From positions 116,707 to 180,706 of the forward strand of contig JBAZOP010000001.1 in assembly GCA_041648665.1 (NCBI GenBank): a stretch of 64,000 nt of DNA. The letters are read 5' to 3'. A model generated the notes under the pieces. The model made no database searches. It saw nothing but the letters and a program-made list of their open reading frames with translations, and was not told the origin of the DNA. The position numbers were made by a program, and so were the translations under genes. The stretch comes from a bacterium. Lineage in GTDB: Bacteria > UBA10199 > 2-02-FULL-44-16 > JAAZCA01. Shown in pieces: positions 56,001-63,542 of the stretch (its first letter is position 1; every line of letters starts with the position of its first letter).

Positions 56001-58029
56001 TCATCCGTTCGCCGTGATGACGGACAATCTGAAGAAGGCGGTCTCGGCTCAGACCAACGAGTCGCTGCTCATCTCCCTGTTCACGAAGCCCAGCGCCCGC
56101 GCCCTCCTCTCGGATCTTTTGGCCGCGCTCTCTCGCAAGAGATGCGCAGACGCCGAATCAGCGCTCAACGCCGTCCGCACCTGGGCCGTCTCCAGAAGGC
56201 AGACGATATATGACGCGCTGGAGGAGAGGCGGGCGGAGAAGTTCTTTGCCAGGGCGCACAACGGCGTGAGGGACTCCTCGTACACAGAGGCCATCCACGC
56301 GGGGATCGTCACGGCGTACAAAAACGTATTGAACCATCCGGAGCTCGGCGAGCTCTCGATCAGGGGAGGAAGGAAGGACGACATATTCAACGTAGACGTC
56401 GCCAAAGTCCGCGCGCGGCTCGCGCACAGAGAGAAAGCGGCCGAAGATCTGGCGGCCGGGCGCCTCACGGTGGACCACTTCAACCCGGAGCTGGGTGGGT
56501 GGCAGGCCATAGATCTCAGGGCGAGGAACGTGTTATCCATCGACCAGCTGGACCTGGACGACGGCTCGATAGGAGACGAACCCTGGAGCCTCAAGCTCCA
56601 CCAGATCATGCTGGCCATCTACAGCAAAAATGAGCTCATGGACCTCGGCTGGCTCTTCAACATAGCGATGAAGAAGATGCCGGAGCTTTACCGTTTTCTG
56701 GTCGACCTCGTGATGCCGCTCGCCCGAGTCAAACCCGGGAGGCCGGCGCCAATGACTCTCGCGGAGCTGCAGAGGGACGCGGTCGGGGCGTACCTTTCCA
56801 TCAGGGACGGCCTCTTCGCGATGCCGGAGGTCGACAGGGTGAAGGAACCCCTGCTGATAGAGTGGATAAACGCCCCTCTCGCAGCCAGGGACGCGGGCGA
56901 CAAAGATGCAGAGACGCTCATGGAAGACGCCATGGATGTCGGATACGACGTCGAAACGACCATCCGCGCCGTGGAGAAACATCTCAAGAGCAACATCGCG
57001 GTACGCCACACGCTTGCGAAGGCGTTCATGATAAGCGTTTGGAACAAGCTCCACTCAGGTCCGGGATACAAAAACGTCTTGGAGCTCACAGACCGCTACA
57101 TGAGCGCAGTGGCCGAAGGCTCGACAGAGAAGGCGAAGAAGGCGGGCAATGGGATACGCAGCGCCTATGACGAGCTGAGGCCGCGAATACTCCGTTCGAA
57201 AAAACTGCTGCAGATCGCGACCGGCATGCACGCGCCCGAAGTCGCCGCGCCGTTCGCCACCCCGGACGCGGAGCTCGCCTCCACGCACATGGAGACCGGC
57301 AAGGTCGGCTCCGGACAGACGTGGGCCCTGACAAAGCACATGGACAAGGATCCCGTGGGGCACAAACCGCACGTTGCGGAGATGATAGTATCGCTCCGCA
57401 GGCTCGTGCAGCTCTTCCCCGAGTTCGCCGGCGCCGCGACTCTTTTCCTATCAGCGCACGACGCGATAAATCCGAAGGCAGCCCATGCTCTGGCGGGGGT
57501 CGTCCGTGATTACGAATCCTCGCAAGAGTTCAAGAAGGACGCCGCCGTAGAGAAATTCCGCGAGAGATTCCGCGCGATCTACGCGGATTCGGCTCCGGAG
57601 ATACGATCCTCCATCGCGGGCAAGAGCGTGGGGAAGATCAGCCTCGCCGCATGGCTCACCGGAGAGGAGTCGCCGTGGGAGCAAAGCCCGGGCTGGGACT
57701 CCTACTCCGAAGATGAGATGAGTTGTTTCATGCAGGAAATGGAGGCGCTCGGCATACCTCCATCAAAGTGGAGGGGCCGCAAGGGCGGCAACGGAAACGG
57801 CGCGCCCCCGATCGTCGGCGGCGGTTCACCTACGGGCGCTCCGCCCAACTCAGGCGTAAGCGGCGCAGCATCGACTTCCAGCGCGATGTCGATCGGGAAT
57901 TCTCCCGTGAGGATGCAGGGGCTGACGATCGGGGTCCCAAATCCGATCGTCCTGCCCGGCAGGACGATCACAAACCCGATGGCACAGCCCATGATGATCT
58001 CTGCCTTGACATTTCACGGGCTTCACTGA
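50086..58029 (+). CDS. Giant protein of unknown function (2647 aa) with coiled coil and Met-rich tail
   Basis: A 2647-residue, about 290-kDa, signal-less protein, the longest gene here. Residues 1-75 are polar and Pro-rich. A segment near 526-590 (ITKELATRFANATG, ERFMAWGSRRAHSG) weakly recalls the XRE-like segment of the paralog pair. Residues about 1480-1870 are Ala/Glu/Lys-rich coiled coil. From about 2561 there is a Gly/Pro/Asn-rich linker (RGRKGGNGNGAPP), and the end is NPMAQPMMISALTFHGLH, again Met-rich. There are no transmembrane segments and I recognise no catalytic domain. The start at 50086 has AAAGGA 7 nt upstream; a longer frame has no site. It is divergent from the rng operon and 12 bp upstream of yajQ. 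Confidence 0.72.
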   Translation: MVKINERDVGISSNPPHSQGDIGTPVKTGRDSRPPQDSYAPAPHKPRIIGSGRLRGNESIFAAGTKSDYGLEAVFYLARQLGADDPLNMRESESRQIMTTALKILRQEAQKHMEGWTPGDKLIEEALKRGFRDYHDHSPFSGELFFLFDQFRDMVNDEAEELGVMGKKKPKKTETRERQASPQMTARRLLRAIELAKEAQELASEIPSKRAYDLGVAAFSATKELGSLGADEESVAKGLKGRTKLDGALSAARRIEEAHEEIFQIYLKSVLDGKDDRAGSIISERSAEIEQWFSDNQGLIRAGRAQVEQALATYVSFWLAEQRGESFVRFGFSSRALRAAIAELRSSAKNTEEAKETETALKRLVYELAWSSPRETGDSSGARQTDYEWFKGSMGKAIRESAQRFRDSIIDGTAEGAPASDEERRTAADAFYGLFVQYAMYAAAAHPGRELRETLTEEGLETQITRSIYQNPGLASAFGMGAIEMLRSFFAKDVSPRPVPEIGELVPATFAAAAKPAQVSSAAPFVEYRDNDSMRELIHRMPFPITKELATRFANATGYPIERFMAWGSRRAHSGEMSDAMWTFLINASSDESRLKDLLRSYPPNREETDNWKDKISALVTFEELAAFAANNKPAYSHKSDWEKYAADCEQRGAIEEITVEPRTRVALRAVIPALAFFKDEAAKYGMAVDVWDYLAAIYPAARRMRGSAQNGEITIKVPSFMARTAFHNWSLESWARRISTEKLETNVLKSTLQRHRGGQVEQAERWNMRKYIEPMAGGDPEQMRMLTDFGEFLRFVRVLDSAGQLMDQTGGRLSYAPEPTQSRFTARIEEDLSTYRTTDEPYFPDDEKLFTEVKKEHYRAALDVVEEFIQNLSLLPRNTTILRSDGIEVMVEDLKRELNFYTKRESYYRWILRDNSSSAYRSGEDRTEIRRFFGELKRWSRSVVYNAKIQGTIFTGHGPTRFVAASRLEGHRASYERSSLPVLFFDDLLAAKKTYGWDKQRIEELIVMRILAHTAASWGDISKEEIGNRLAIERATQDVWPGDIASLPRAIADYLLLERQPLGYKFDGAEAGLRILRRAGGEQSIRRPIIAGASPSASWKDQWSQQALERGLCAKASEMAAEAMSGYLAKARNLHEYSGEALEAEVRSRLADSGWTMPGMSSEETAGYLMIHIGLFLPSIGVASEIDRTDGVNGEDRPEMAAARGVVHEYMAPFPQVVSRGLKVRTKVPILEERLMQLASIRCAERGELKLSPQRVFIAAKAIIEEYNSHTAEPSPLAAISDAKIESSGLASQRLASLASRRTTKTEVNLTAVRHAYFRLYDDFMKGRAIDEPRMIEALSASAHGAAPTEDEVSLLSDFLIHQQSTMMAWRSLVRNPRIGLMAWLRRNYSFEDARIDVATFEAFALRFADSRISTSAGANPAEISSELAARALASDNTAKNRMAAFIRSAFSSWMDETAAHIGEDLRLVEMEIEKIAKTTAEVPQSGRSLLEKATASLGMPDTESALVNEDRLSLLDEVRGTAARKETLAKVSQRHRASAEERIEAERKARHEKELAVAEESLAHATGAAAGLAWRTAEVMSRWRSTPPLEDQSYEELNAMADRIEKEVSRLRPIDDAFLPLETAIRSASAVIGGYGAEEEHSAAALSLLETGRDLLGRSTSLLAETFEGAITIMDGMERASKLAEARKAKIESERNLAEALSQVQGINIKIDSLLTAAEGLAEQAAKAEDAAKTTASRLQDGSASVFFEAAREFPGFRTSLEKMTAAASEIEKAIVDVLGGAKANPPRIIEALDALEEAALSYDGVDDPAIEAATNSLSESAEQALRSLESIRPLAARMEKTGASLEAKLIEAESRLTAAMHAVMPEPMEPEKQPEDAPSYTFKNNEALKSDPFRKQGTLIRELAHSGMVLSWGNASYLLHKRDAGNVGGWLHGARRTSLAVPDAFGNEIKLERGAIGARLFKTSDLADDHPFAVMTDNLKKAVSAQTNESLLISLFTKPSARALLSDLLAALSRKRCADAESALNAVRTWAVSRRQTIYDALEERRAEKFFARAHNGVRDSSYTEAIHAGIVTAYKNVLNHPELGELSIRGGRKDDIFNVDVAKVRARLAHREKAAEDLAAGRLTVDHFNPELGGWQAIDLRARNVLSIDQLDLDDGSIGDEPWSLKLHQIMLAIYSKNELMDLGWLFNIAMKKMPELYRFLVDLVMPLARVKPGRPAPMTLAELQRDAVGAYLSIRDGLFAMPEVDRVKEPLLIEWINAPLAARDAGDKDAETLMEDAMDVGYDVETTIRAVEKHLKSNIAVRHTLAKAFMISVWNKLHSGPGYKNVLELTDRYMSAVAEGSTEKAKKAGNGIRSAYDELRPRILRSKKLLQIATGMHAPEVAAPFATPDAELASTHMETGKVGSGQTWALTKHMDKDPVGHKPHVAEMIVSLRRLVQLFPEFAGAATLFLSAHDAINPKAAHALAGVVRDYESSQEFKKDAAVEKFRERFRAIYADSAPEIRSSIAGKSVGKISLAAWLTGEESPWEQSPGWDSYSEDEMSCFMQEMEALGIPPSKWRGRKGGNGNGAPPIVGGGSPTGAPPNSGVSGAASTSSAMSIGNSPVRMQGLTIGVPNPIVLPGRTITNPMAQPMMISALTFHGLH

Positions 58030-58041
58030 GAAAAGGGAGCT

Positions 58042-58533
58042 ATGCCGTCATTCGATATCGTCAGCAAGGTGGAGATAGCGGAGCTCGAGAACGCGGTAAA
58101 CAACTCGCTGCGCGAGGTGGCGACGCGCTACGATTTCCGCAACTCGAAGACCACGATCAACCTCGACAAGAAGACGAAGGAGATCCACCTCGTCACCGCC
58201 GACAGCATGAAGATGAGGGCCATGGAGGATATGCTCCGGGGCAACTGCGTCAAGAGACACGTGGATCCCAGATGCCTCGACTTCCAGAAAGAGGAGCCGA
58301 CGTCGCAGGGACTCGTGAAGATGGACGTGAAGATCAAGGAAGGGGTCTCTCAGGATATCGCGCGGGGCATCGTAAAGACCATCAAGGACTTGAAGCTCAA
58401 GGTCCAAGCGTCGATCCAGGACGACCAGGTCCGCGTGACCGGCAAGAAGATCGACGAGCTCCAGGAAGTCATCCAGACGCTTAAGTCCCAGAAACTCGAA
58501 ATCCCGCTCCAGTACGTGAACATGAAATCATAA
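58042..58533 (+). CDS. yajQ: YajQ-family nucleotide-binding protein
   Basis: A 163-residue protein of the YajQ family, which binds cyclic di-GMP or RNA nucleotides and adjusts gene expression. The signature MPSFDIVSKVEIAELENAVNN opens it in parts, with RYDFRNSKTTI near 28, and DVKIKEGVSQDIARGIVKTIKDLKLKVQASIQDDQVRVTGKKIDELQ near 95-140 in pieces. Length is normal. AGGGAG precedes the ATG, 12 bp after the giant gene, so they may share a transcript. Confidence 0.94.
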   Translation: MPSFDIVSKVEIAELENAVNNSLREVATRYDFRNSKTTINLDKKTKEIHLVTADSMKMRAMEDMLRGNCVKRHVDPRCLDFQKEEPTSQGLVKMDVKIKEGVSQDIARGIVKTIKDLKLKVQASIQDDQVRVTGKKIDELQEVIQTLKSQKLEIPLQYVNMKS

Positions 58534-58548
58534 CATTTGATCGGAGGA

Positions 58549-59880
58549 CTAGATCACCCTGCCAACCAGATCGTATACGTGTGAATCCGTGATCTCCACC
58601 TCCGCGAACTCGCCGATCTTGGGATTCCCTTCATTAATATAGACGACTCCGTCGATGTCGGGCGCCTGGCCCTCGTGGCGCGCCTGGATCAGATGCTCGC
58701 TCTCCTCAGATATCCCCTCGACCAGCACGCGAAGCCTCTTGCCGACGAGCGAGTCGTTCTTCTCGCGCGCTATCACCTGTTGCAACTTCATTATCTCCTC
58801 TCGCCGCCCTTCCGCGACCTTTTTCGACACCCTGCCCTTGAGTTTCGCGGCAGCCGTGCCTTCTTCCGGCGAATACACAAAGACGCCGAGATGCTCGAAC
58901 CGAGCCTCGCGCACGAATTCGAGAAGCTTCTCAAAATCTTTATCCGTCTCGCCGGGGAATCCCACTATGAGGCTCGTGCGCAGCCACATGTCCGGGATCT
59001 TTTTCCTGAGGATTTCGATCAGCCCCTCGATCTCCGCCGACCCGCCCTTTCGCCTCATGGATTTGAGCACCCTGTCGCTTATGTGCTGTATAGGTATGTC
59101 CAGGTAGCGGCAGACGTCGCGATGTTCCCTCATGACGTCGATGAGGCGCATGGGAAAATCGTGCGGGTACGCGTACATGAGGCGTATCCATTTCTCCCCA
59201 GGCAGATCGCAGAGCTTTTCCACGAGCATCGCAATATCGAAATCCTTCCCTTTGCCGTACGCGGTCGTGTCCTGCGCTATCAGGTTGAGCTCTCGCACGC
59301 CGCGCAAGAGCATCCCCCTCGCCTCCTCGACGACGGAGTCCGGGTCGCGCGAGCGGAATCCTCCGCGGATGTTCGGGATGATGCAGAACGAGCACGGATG
59401 AAAACAGCCCTCCGCGATCTTTATGTACGCGGTGTGCGTAGGGGTCGCCTGTTCGCGCGGGGTTTCGTGGTCGTAGATATACGTGGGCCTACCCACATGG
59501 ACCGCTCTTGCGCCCTCCACCCTATCCCTTATCAGCCCTGCAATGCGCTGGAACTCGCCCGCACCCACGAAGATATCCACCTCGGGGAAGAGCTTCTCCA
59601 TCTCCTTCTCGTATCGCTGCGGCAGACAACCGGCGACGACGAGCAGCTCCGCGCTGCCCGACGCCTTGTGCTTCGCCATCTCGAGGATGGCGTCGATCGC
59701 CTCCTTCTTCGCGTCCTCGATGAATGCGCAGGTGTTGACGATTATGACCTGGGCTTTGGATGGGTCCTCTGTGAGCGCAAACCCATCGCGCACGAGCATG
59801 CCCAGCATCACCTCGGAGTCCACGAGGTTCTTGGGGCAGCCCAGCGACACCAGATGGATTGATTTCATATCGCGCGTCAC
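58549..59880 (-). CDS. rimO: Ribosomal protein S12 methylthiotransferase RimO
   Basis: A 443-residue enzyme that adds a methylthio group to Asp in S12. The UPF0004 domain opens with VSLGCPKNLVDSE near 10 and CAFIEDAKKEA near 52, with cysteines for an auxiliary cluster (GCLP near 84). The radical SAM motif CFHPCSFC is near 158-165. The C-terminal TRAM domain ends the protein (GKRLRVLVEG, GEFAEVEITDS). RimO rather than MiaB is favoured by SLGCPKNLVDSE. The GTG start (59880) overlaps the propeller gene stop by 4 bp; an ATG four codons later is an alternative. Confidence 0.94.
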   Translation of the reverse strand: MTRDMKSIHLVSLGCPKNLVDSEVMLGMLVRDGFALTEDPSKAQVIIVNTCAFIEDAKKEAIDAILEMAKHKASGSAELLVVAGCLPQRYEKEMEKLFPEVDIFVGAGEFQRIAGLIRDRVEGARAVHVGRPTYIYDHETPREQATPTHTAYIKIAEGCFHPCSFCIIPNIRGGFRSRDPDSVVEEARGMLLRGVRELNLIAQDTTAYGKGKDFDIAMLVEKLCDLPGEKWIRLMYAYPHDFPMRLIDVMREHRDVCRYLDIPIQHISDRVLKSMRRKGGSAEIEGLIEILRKKIPDMWLRTSLIVGFPGETDKDFEKLLEFVREARFEHLGVFVYSPEEGTAAAKLKGRVSKKVAEGRREEIMKLQQVIAREKNDSLVGKRLRVLVEGISEESEHLIQARHEGQAPDIDGVVYINEGNPKIGEFAEVEITDSHVYDLVGRVI

Positions 59881-61214
59881 GGAATGAAGACCAGATTGAA
59901 CGGTCCGGTACCGCCGCTCGTCGTCGCGTTGCCCGCGTTCGTGAGAACGCCGGCATCGTCATAGGTCTTGACCTGGATGTCGTTGCTCCCCCTGTTCGCG
60001 ATGAAGAGAGTGTTGTGCTCGACGTCCACGTCCATTGCCATGGGCGCCGTACCGTTCGAGCCGCTCTCGCCCCCCGCGACCTGGGTCAGCACTCCTGCGG
60101 AAGAATAGGTGAACGAGTGCACTGTGTTGCTGCCCGAGTTGGCTACGAAGAGAAATCCCCGCGACGTGTCCAGGACGATGTCATAGGGCGCCGTGCCGTT
60201 GGACGCAAACGGCGAGCCGGCAACCTTGGTGAGCACACCCGTTGCATCGTAGGTGAATGCCGCCATATCGGTGGAGCCGGAGTTCGCGACGTACAGAAGC
60301 CTGCGGCCATGATCGAGCGCGATGCCTGCGGGGTTGGTGCCGTCGACCACCTTCGGAGATCCGGCGGCCTCCGTCATGGTCCCCAGTGCATCGTAGGAGA
60401 ATATCGATACGTCGCTGCTTCCGCTGTTGCTCACGAACACGAGCCTCGTCCCCGGATCACAGGCGATATCCAGGACCCCCGTGCCCGACGACGCCTGCGT
60501 CCCCAGCAGCGTCGGCACGCCGGTCGCCGCGTCGTAAGAAAATATCGATATGGTGCCCGACGTATTGTTGGCCGTGAACGCGAGCTTGAGCGAGGTATCC
60601 AGGGCCGCTGCAACCGGGCCGACCGCGCTCACAGCAAAAGGCGCGCCCTCAACCGGAGTGAGCGTGCCGTCGGCCCACGATACGGAAAAGACCATCATCG
60701 TGGCGCTGTTGCCGTTGGTCACGAAGAGAAGGCCGGCGGAGACGTCGAGAGCCGCTCCCCGCGGCGCCGTGCCCTGCGGAGAGAACGGCGAGCCGGTGAA
60801 GGCGGTCAACGCGTGTTCCTCGCTGTCCGCTGAAAAGAGGCCCACGTCGTTGGATGTCCAGTTCACCGCGGCGAGCATGCTCACATAGTTGAATCCGCCG
60901 ATGCGGGTGACGGTCTCACCCGCTGTGTTCGTGACCGTCACGTCCACCTGCTCCGTCGTTCCTCCGGAAGAGGGCGACTCCGCCACGATCTCCGTGGCGG
61001 TCGCGGAGACGATTTCGCCCTGCCTGTCGCCAAAAAGAACGGTCGATCCGCTGTCGAATCCTCGGCCGGTTATCGTGACCTCCTCACCCCCCCGCGTGGA
61101 GCCCTGGGAGGGAGTGATGGAATTGATGACTATGTTCTCATGGACCACGCCGCATGCGGCCGCTGTCACGAGCAGCATGAGCAGGCATGAAAGAAAGGGC
61201 AGCCTTATCTTCAT
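59877..61214 (-). CDS. Beta-propeller lipoprotein with an IPT/TIG domain
   Basis: A 445-residue exported protein. The signal peptide ends in a lipobox near residue 20 (VTAAACGVV). Residues about 28-115 are an IPT/TIG immunoglobulin-like domain (ITPSQGSTRGGEEVTITGRGF in parts). The rest is about seven repeats of about 45 residues with FVANSGSNTVHSFTY-like units (lactonase-type seven-bladed beta-propeller). Members bind or hydrolyse lactones or serve as adhesins; the catalytic residues are not clear. Start: ATG at 61214 with GGAGG 6 nt upstream; a longer frame is not supported. It overlaps rimO by 4 bp. Confidence 0.82.
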   Translation of the reverse strand: MKIRLPFLSCLLMLLVTAAACGVVHENIVINSITPSQGSTRGGEEVTITGRGFDSGSTVLFGDRQGEIVSATATEIVAESPSSGGTTEQVDVTVTNTAGETVTRIGGFNYVSMLAAVNWTSNDVGLFSADSEEHALTAFTGSPFSPQGTAPRGAALDVSAGLLFVTNGNSATMMVFSVSWADGTLTPVEGAPFAVSAVGPVAAALDTSLKLAFTANNTSGTISIFSYDAATGVPTLLGTQASSGTGVLDIACDPGTRLVFVSNSGSSDVSIFSYDALGTMTEAAGSPKVVDGTNPAGIALDHGRRLLYVANSGSTDMAAFTYDATGVLTKVAGSPFASNGTAPYDIVLDTSRGFLFVANSGSNTVHSFTYSSAGVLTQVAGGESGSNGTAPMAMDVDVEHNTLFIANRGSNDIQVKTYDDAGVLTNAGNATTSGGTGPFNLVFIP

Positions 61215-61359
61215 CCATAACCTCCGATACAGTCTAATAACACCAGGAGGCGCTGAATCCAACACCGAAACCTTTGAAATCAGGGCAACATTCGACACGC
61301 CATTTTATTTATATAATTGATACAACTTATACATTACAGAGCATTTTCAACAGGTTGAG

Positions 61360-61387
61360 TTAAGCACTATACAAAGCGACGTATAAT
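61360..61387 (+). promoter_or_regulatory. Candidate promoter
   Basis: A consensus -10 TATAAT lies at 61382-61387 and TTAAGC, a half match to -35, at 61360-61365, 16 bp apart. They stand 42 bp before the lipoprotein start codon. The -10 is exact, the -35 weak. Confidence 0.4.
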
Positions 61388-61429
61388 ATGTTAGGGTCCC
61401 GCCACTTTAAACATCAAGGAGGCCCTCAC

Positions 61430-63511
61430 ATGGCCGCAAAAAATAATCTGGTCCGTTCAATTAAATTTTTAATCATATCATCTATAGCAGCGATCGCGCT
61501 GGTCGCCTGCGGCGGAGGCGAACTGCCGGACGAGGCCGCAAATGACCTCAACCCAGACATATCTAATCTCCTCCCGATCGCAATCATAGTCGCGACACCC
61601 CAGAATGCGGCGTTCGATGAGACCGTGACCCTCGACGGAAGCCTCTCCAACGACCCGGACGGCGACGCGATCGCATCATATACATGGAGTCAAGCCGGCG
61701 GGGAGCCGATCGAGATGTCGGCTCTCGATCAAATCATCACATCATTCGTCGCGCCGGGCACGCCGACGACCATCACCATCCAGCTCGTGGTCACGGACGC
61801 CGCAGGCAACGCGAGCGAGCCTGCGACCGCGAGCATCACCGTCACGGAGGACGGGGAGGTCCCGCCCGCGGGCGATGACGACGTGCCGCTGACAGCGGTC
61901 TTCGTCTCCAAGAGCCTGGGCATTGACACGAACAGCGGCACTTACCGCAGGCCTGTCGCGACGATCAGCCGCGGCATAGAGATCGCCGGCGCCAACGCCC
62001 TCTCCGACATATTCGTGATGGAGGGCGCATACGAGGAGTCGGCGCTCCTCAAATCCGGACTGAATATCAGGGGATGCGCCGCATCCTGGGACGAAAACGG
62101 CAACATCACCTACGCCGCATCCAACGCAGGCACGACGATCAAGGCGCCGGCAGGCAGCGAACAGGCGATCCTGGCCGAGGGCATCCACGACACCTCCATC
62201 GAGTGTTTCTCCATCGTCGGCGGCTCGACCGAAGGCCAATCCTTCGGCATGCTCGTTAAGGACAGCCAGCAGATCGCAGTCAGAAACACCTCCTTCGTCA
62301 CGCCCGGCAGCCTGGTGCCCGGAACCCTCTGCAGCGATCTCGAGATCAAGGGGAGCGACGGGGTCTCGATAGCCTCCAGCGCATTCAGGAACAGCGGGCT
62401 CTGCAACGACTACATCGCCGTCTCGGCGGACTCTAGCCAAGACGTGGAGATGGATGCGGACGCGGGCAGCATCGACGTGACGCTCTACCCGGGAAGCGAA
62501 TCCTCTCTCAAGGCGTTCCAAGCAATCACGTGCGACCAGGTCATCTTCAGGGGGGTGATGATCGCCGACAGCGCAGACCTTCCTGCAACCGCGGTATTCA
62601 CAGGTATTGCGCTCAACGACGTGACCAACGCGACGATCGAGGACAACAATATCGATATCAAAGGCGGATCGATTGCGACCGGCGCGTCTCTGCGCTGCAC
62701 TGATCCCGCGGTTCCCGCGGACGTCCACTACACCGTCTCCGACAACTCCTTTTCCATGGAGGATGTTACAGGCGGCGCCACAGGCATCAGGGTCAATTGC
62801 AACGTGCCGTACGGCGATTTCGACATAGACCGCAACCGCTTCAGGCTCGTGCCCAAGGGAAACACAGAGATGAACATATTGGGCGTCGAGATCGAAGCCC
62901 AGATGAGACCGCTGAACATATCCATAATCAACAACATCTTCGTCATGCCTATATCATCATCGGGCATCGACAAGGCCGACAAGACCGGCATTACGCTCTC
63001 CAACCTCGACACGGAATCCACGATTTCGGCGCTCCACAACACATTCATAACCATAGGTAGTGACGGTGAGTTGCACGCAATTAACTCCAACTGCGGGGAC
63101 GTCCAATTCAGCACGCTGGGCAACATCGCATTCGTCTGCGGCAACAACTCGAATAACGCCCTCTTCCGCCTTCCGGAGGCCTGTCAAACAAGTTACTGCG
63201 CAAGAAACGTCGTGGCCAATCTCGTCAATAACGACTGCTTCGGCACATCGCTTTGGATGACCTATTATTATGATACAGACGGGACAGAGGACCTAGATGT
63301 CATCAACGAGGGCGTGTCGCTGGAAGTGGACCGCAGGGACAACCAGATCGCTGGTCTGCTTATACCCTACTTTGATTTGGCGGCCGGCGAGCTCACAGCA
63401 ACATATCAGGCCTTTGCCAAGGATCTGGGACCGCTGCCCACAAGCGTGACTGTGGATGTTGACGGAAATGCGCGCGACGGGCTGCCGGACATAGGCGCAA
63501 CCGAATACTGA
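61430..63511 (+). CDS. Lipoprotein with PKD-like and right-handed beta-helix domains
   Basis: A 693-residue exported protein. The signal peptide ends in a lipobox near residue 27 (ALVACGGGE). Residues about 45-140 look like a PKD or Ig-like domain (DETVTLDGSLSNDPDGDAIAS in parts, TITIQLVVTDAAGN). After an acidic linker, residues about 150-690 are repeats of about 20-25 residues with SIECFSIVGG and ATIEDNNIDIKGG, typical of parallel beta-helix (PbH1) proteins. Such lipoproteins often bind or degrade polysaccharides. The ATG has GGAGG 7 nt upstream. A second lipoprotein gene starts 31 bp later. Confidence 0.82.
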   Translation: MAAKNNLVRSIKFLIISSIAAIALVACGGGELPDEAANDLNPDISNLLPIAIIVATPQNAAFDETVTLDGSLSNDPDGDAIASYTWSQAGGEPIEMSALDQIITSFVAPGTPTTITIQLVVTDAAGNASEPATASITVTEDGEVPPAGDDDVPLTAVFVSKSLGIDTNSGTYRRPVATISRGIEIAGANALSDIFVMEGAYEESALLKSGLNIRGCAASWDENGNITYAASNAGTTIKAPAGSEQAILAEGIHDTSIECFSIVGGSTEGQSFGMLVKDSQQIAVRNTSFVTPGSLVPGTLCSDLEIKGSDGVSIASSAFRNSGLCNDYIAVSADSSQDVEMDADAGSIDVTLYPGSESSLKAFQAITCDQVIFRGVMIADSADLPATAVFTGIALNDVTNATIEDNNIDIKGGSIATGASLRCTDPAVPADVHYTVSDNSFSMEDVTGGATGIRVNCNVPYGDFDIDRNRFRLVPKGNTEMNILGVEIEAQMRPLNISIINNIFVMPISSSGIDKADKTGITLSNLDTESTISALHNTFITIGSDGELHAINSNCGDVQFSTLGNIAFVCGNNSNNALFRLPEACQTSYCARNVVANLVNNDCFGTSLWMTYYYDTDGTEDLDVINEGVSLEVDRRDNQIAGLLIPYFDLAAGELTATYQAFAKDLGPLPTSVTVDVDGNARDGLPDIGATEY

Positions 63512-63542
63512 TAGATAACCTCAATAGAGGGAGGAAAATAAA

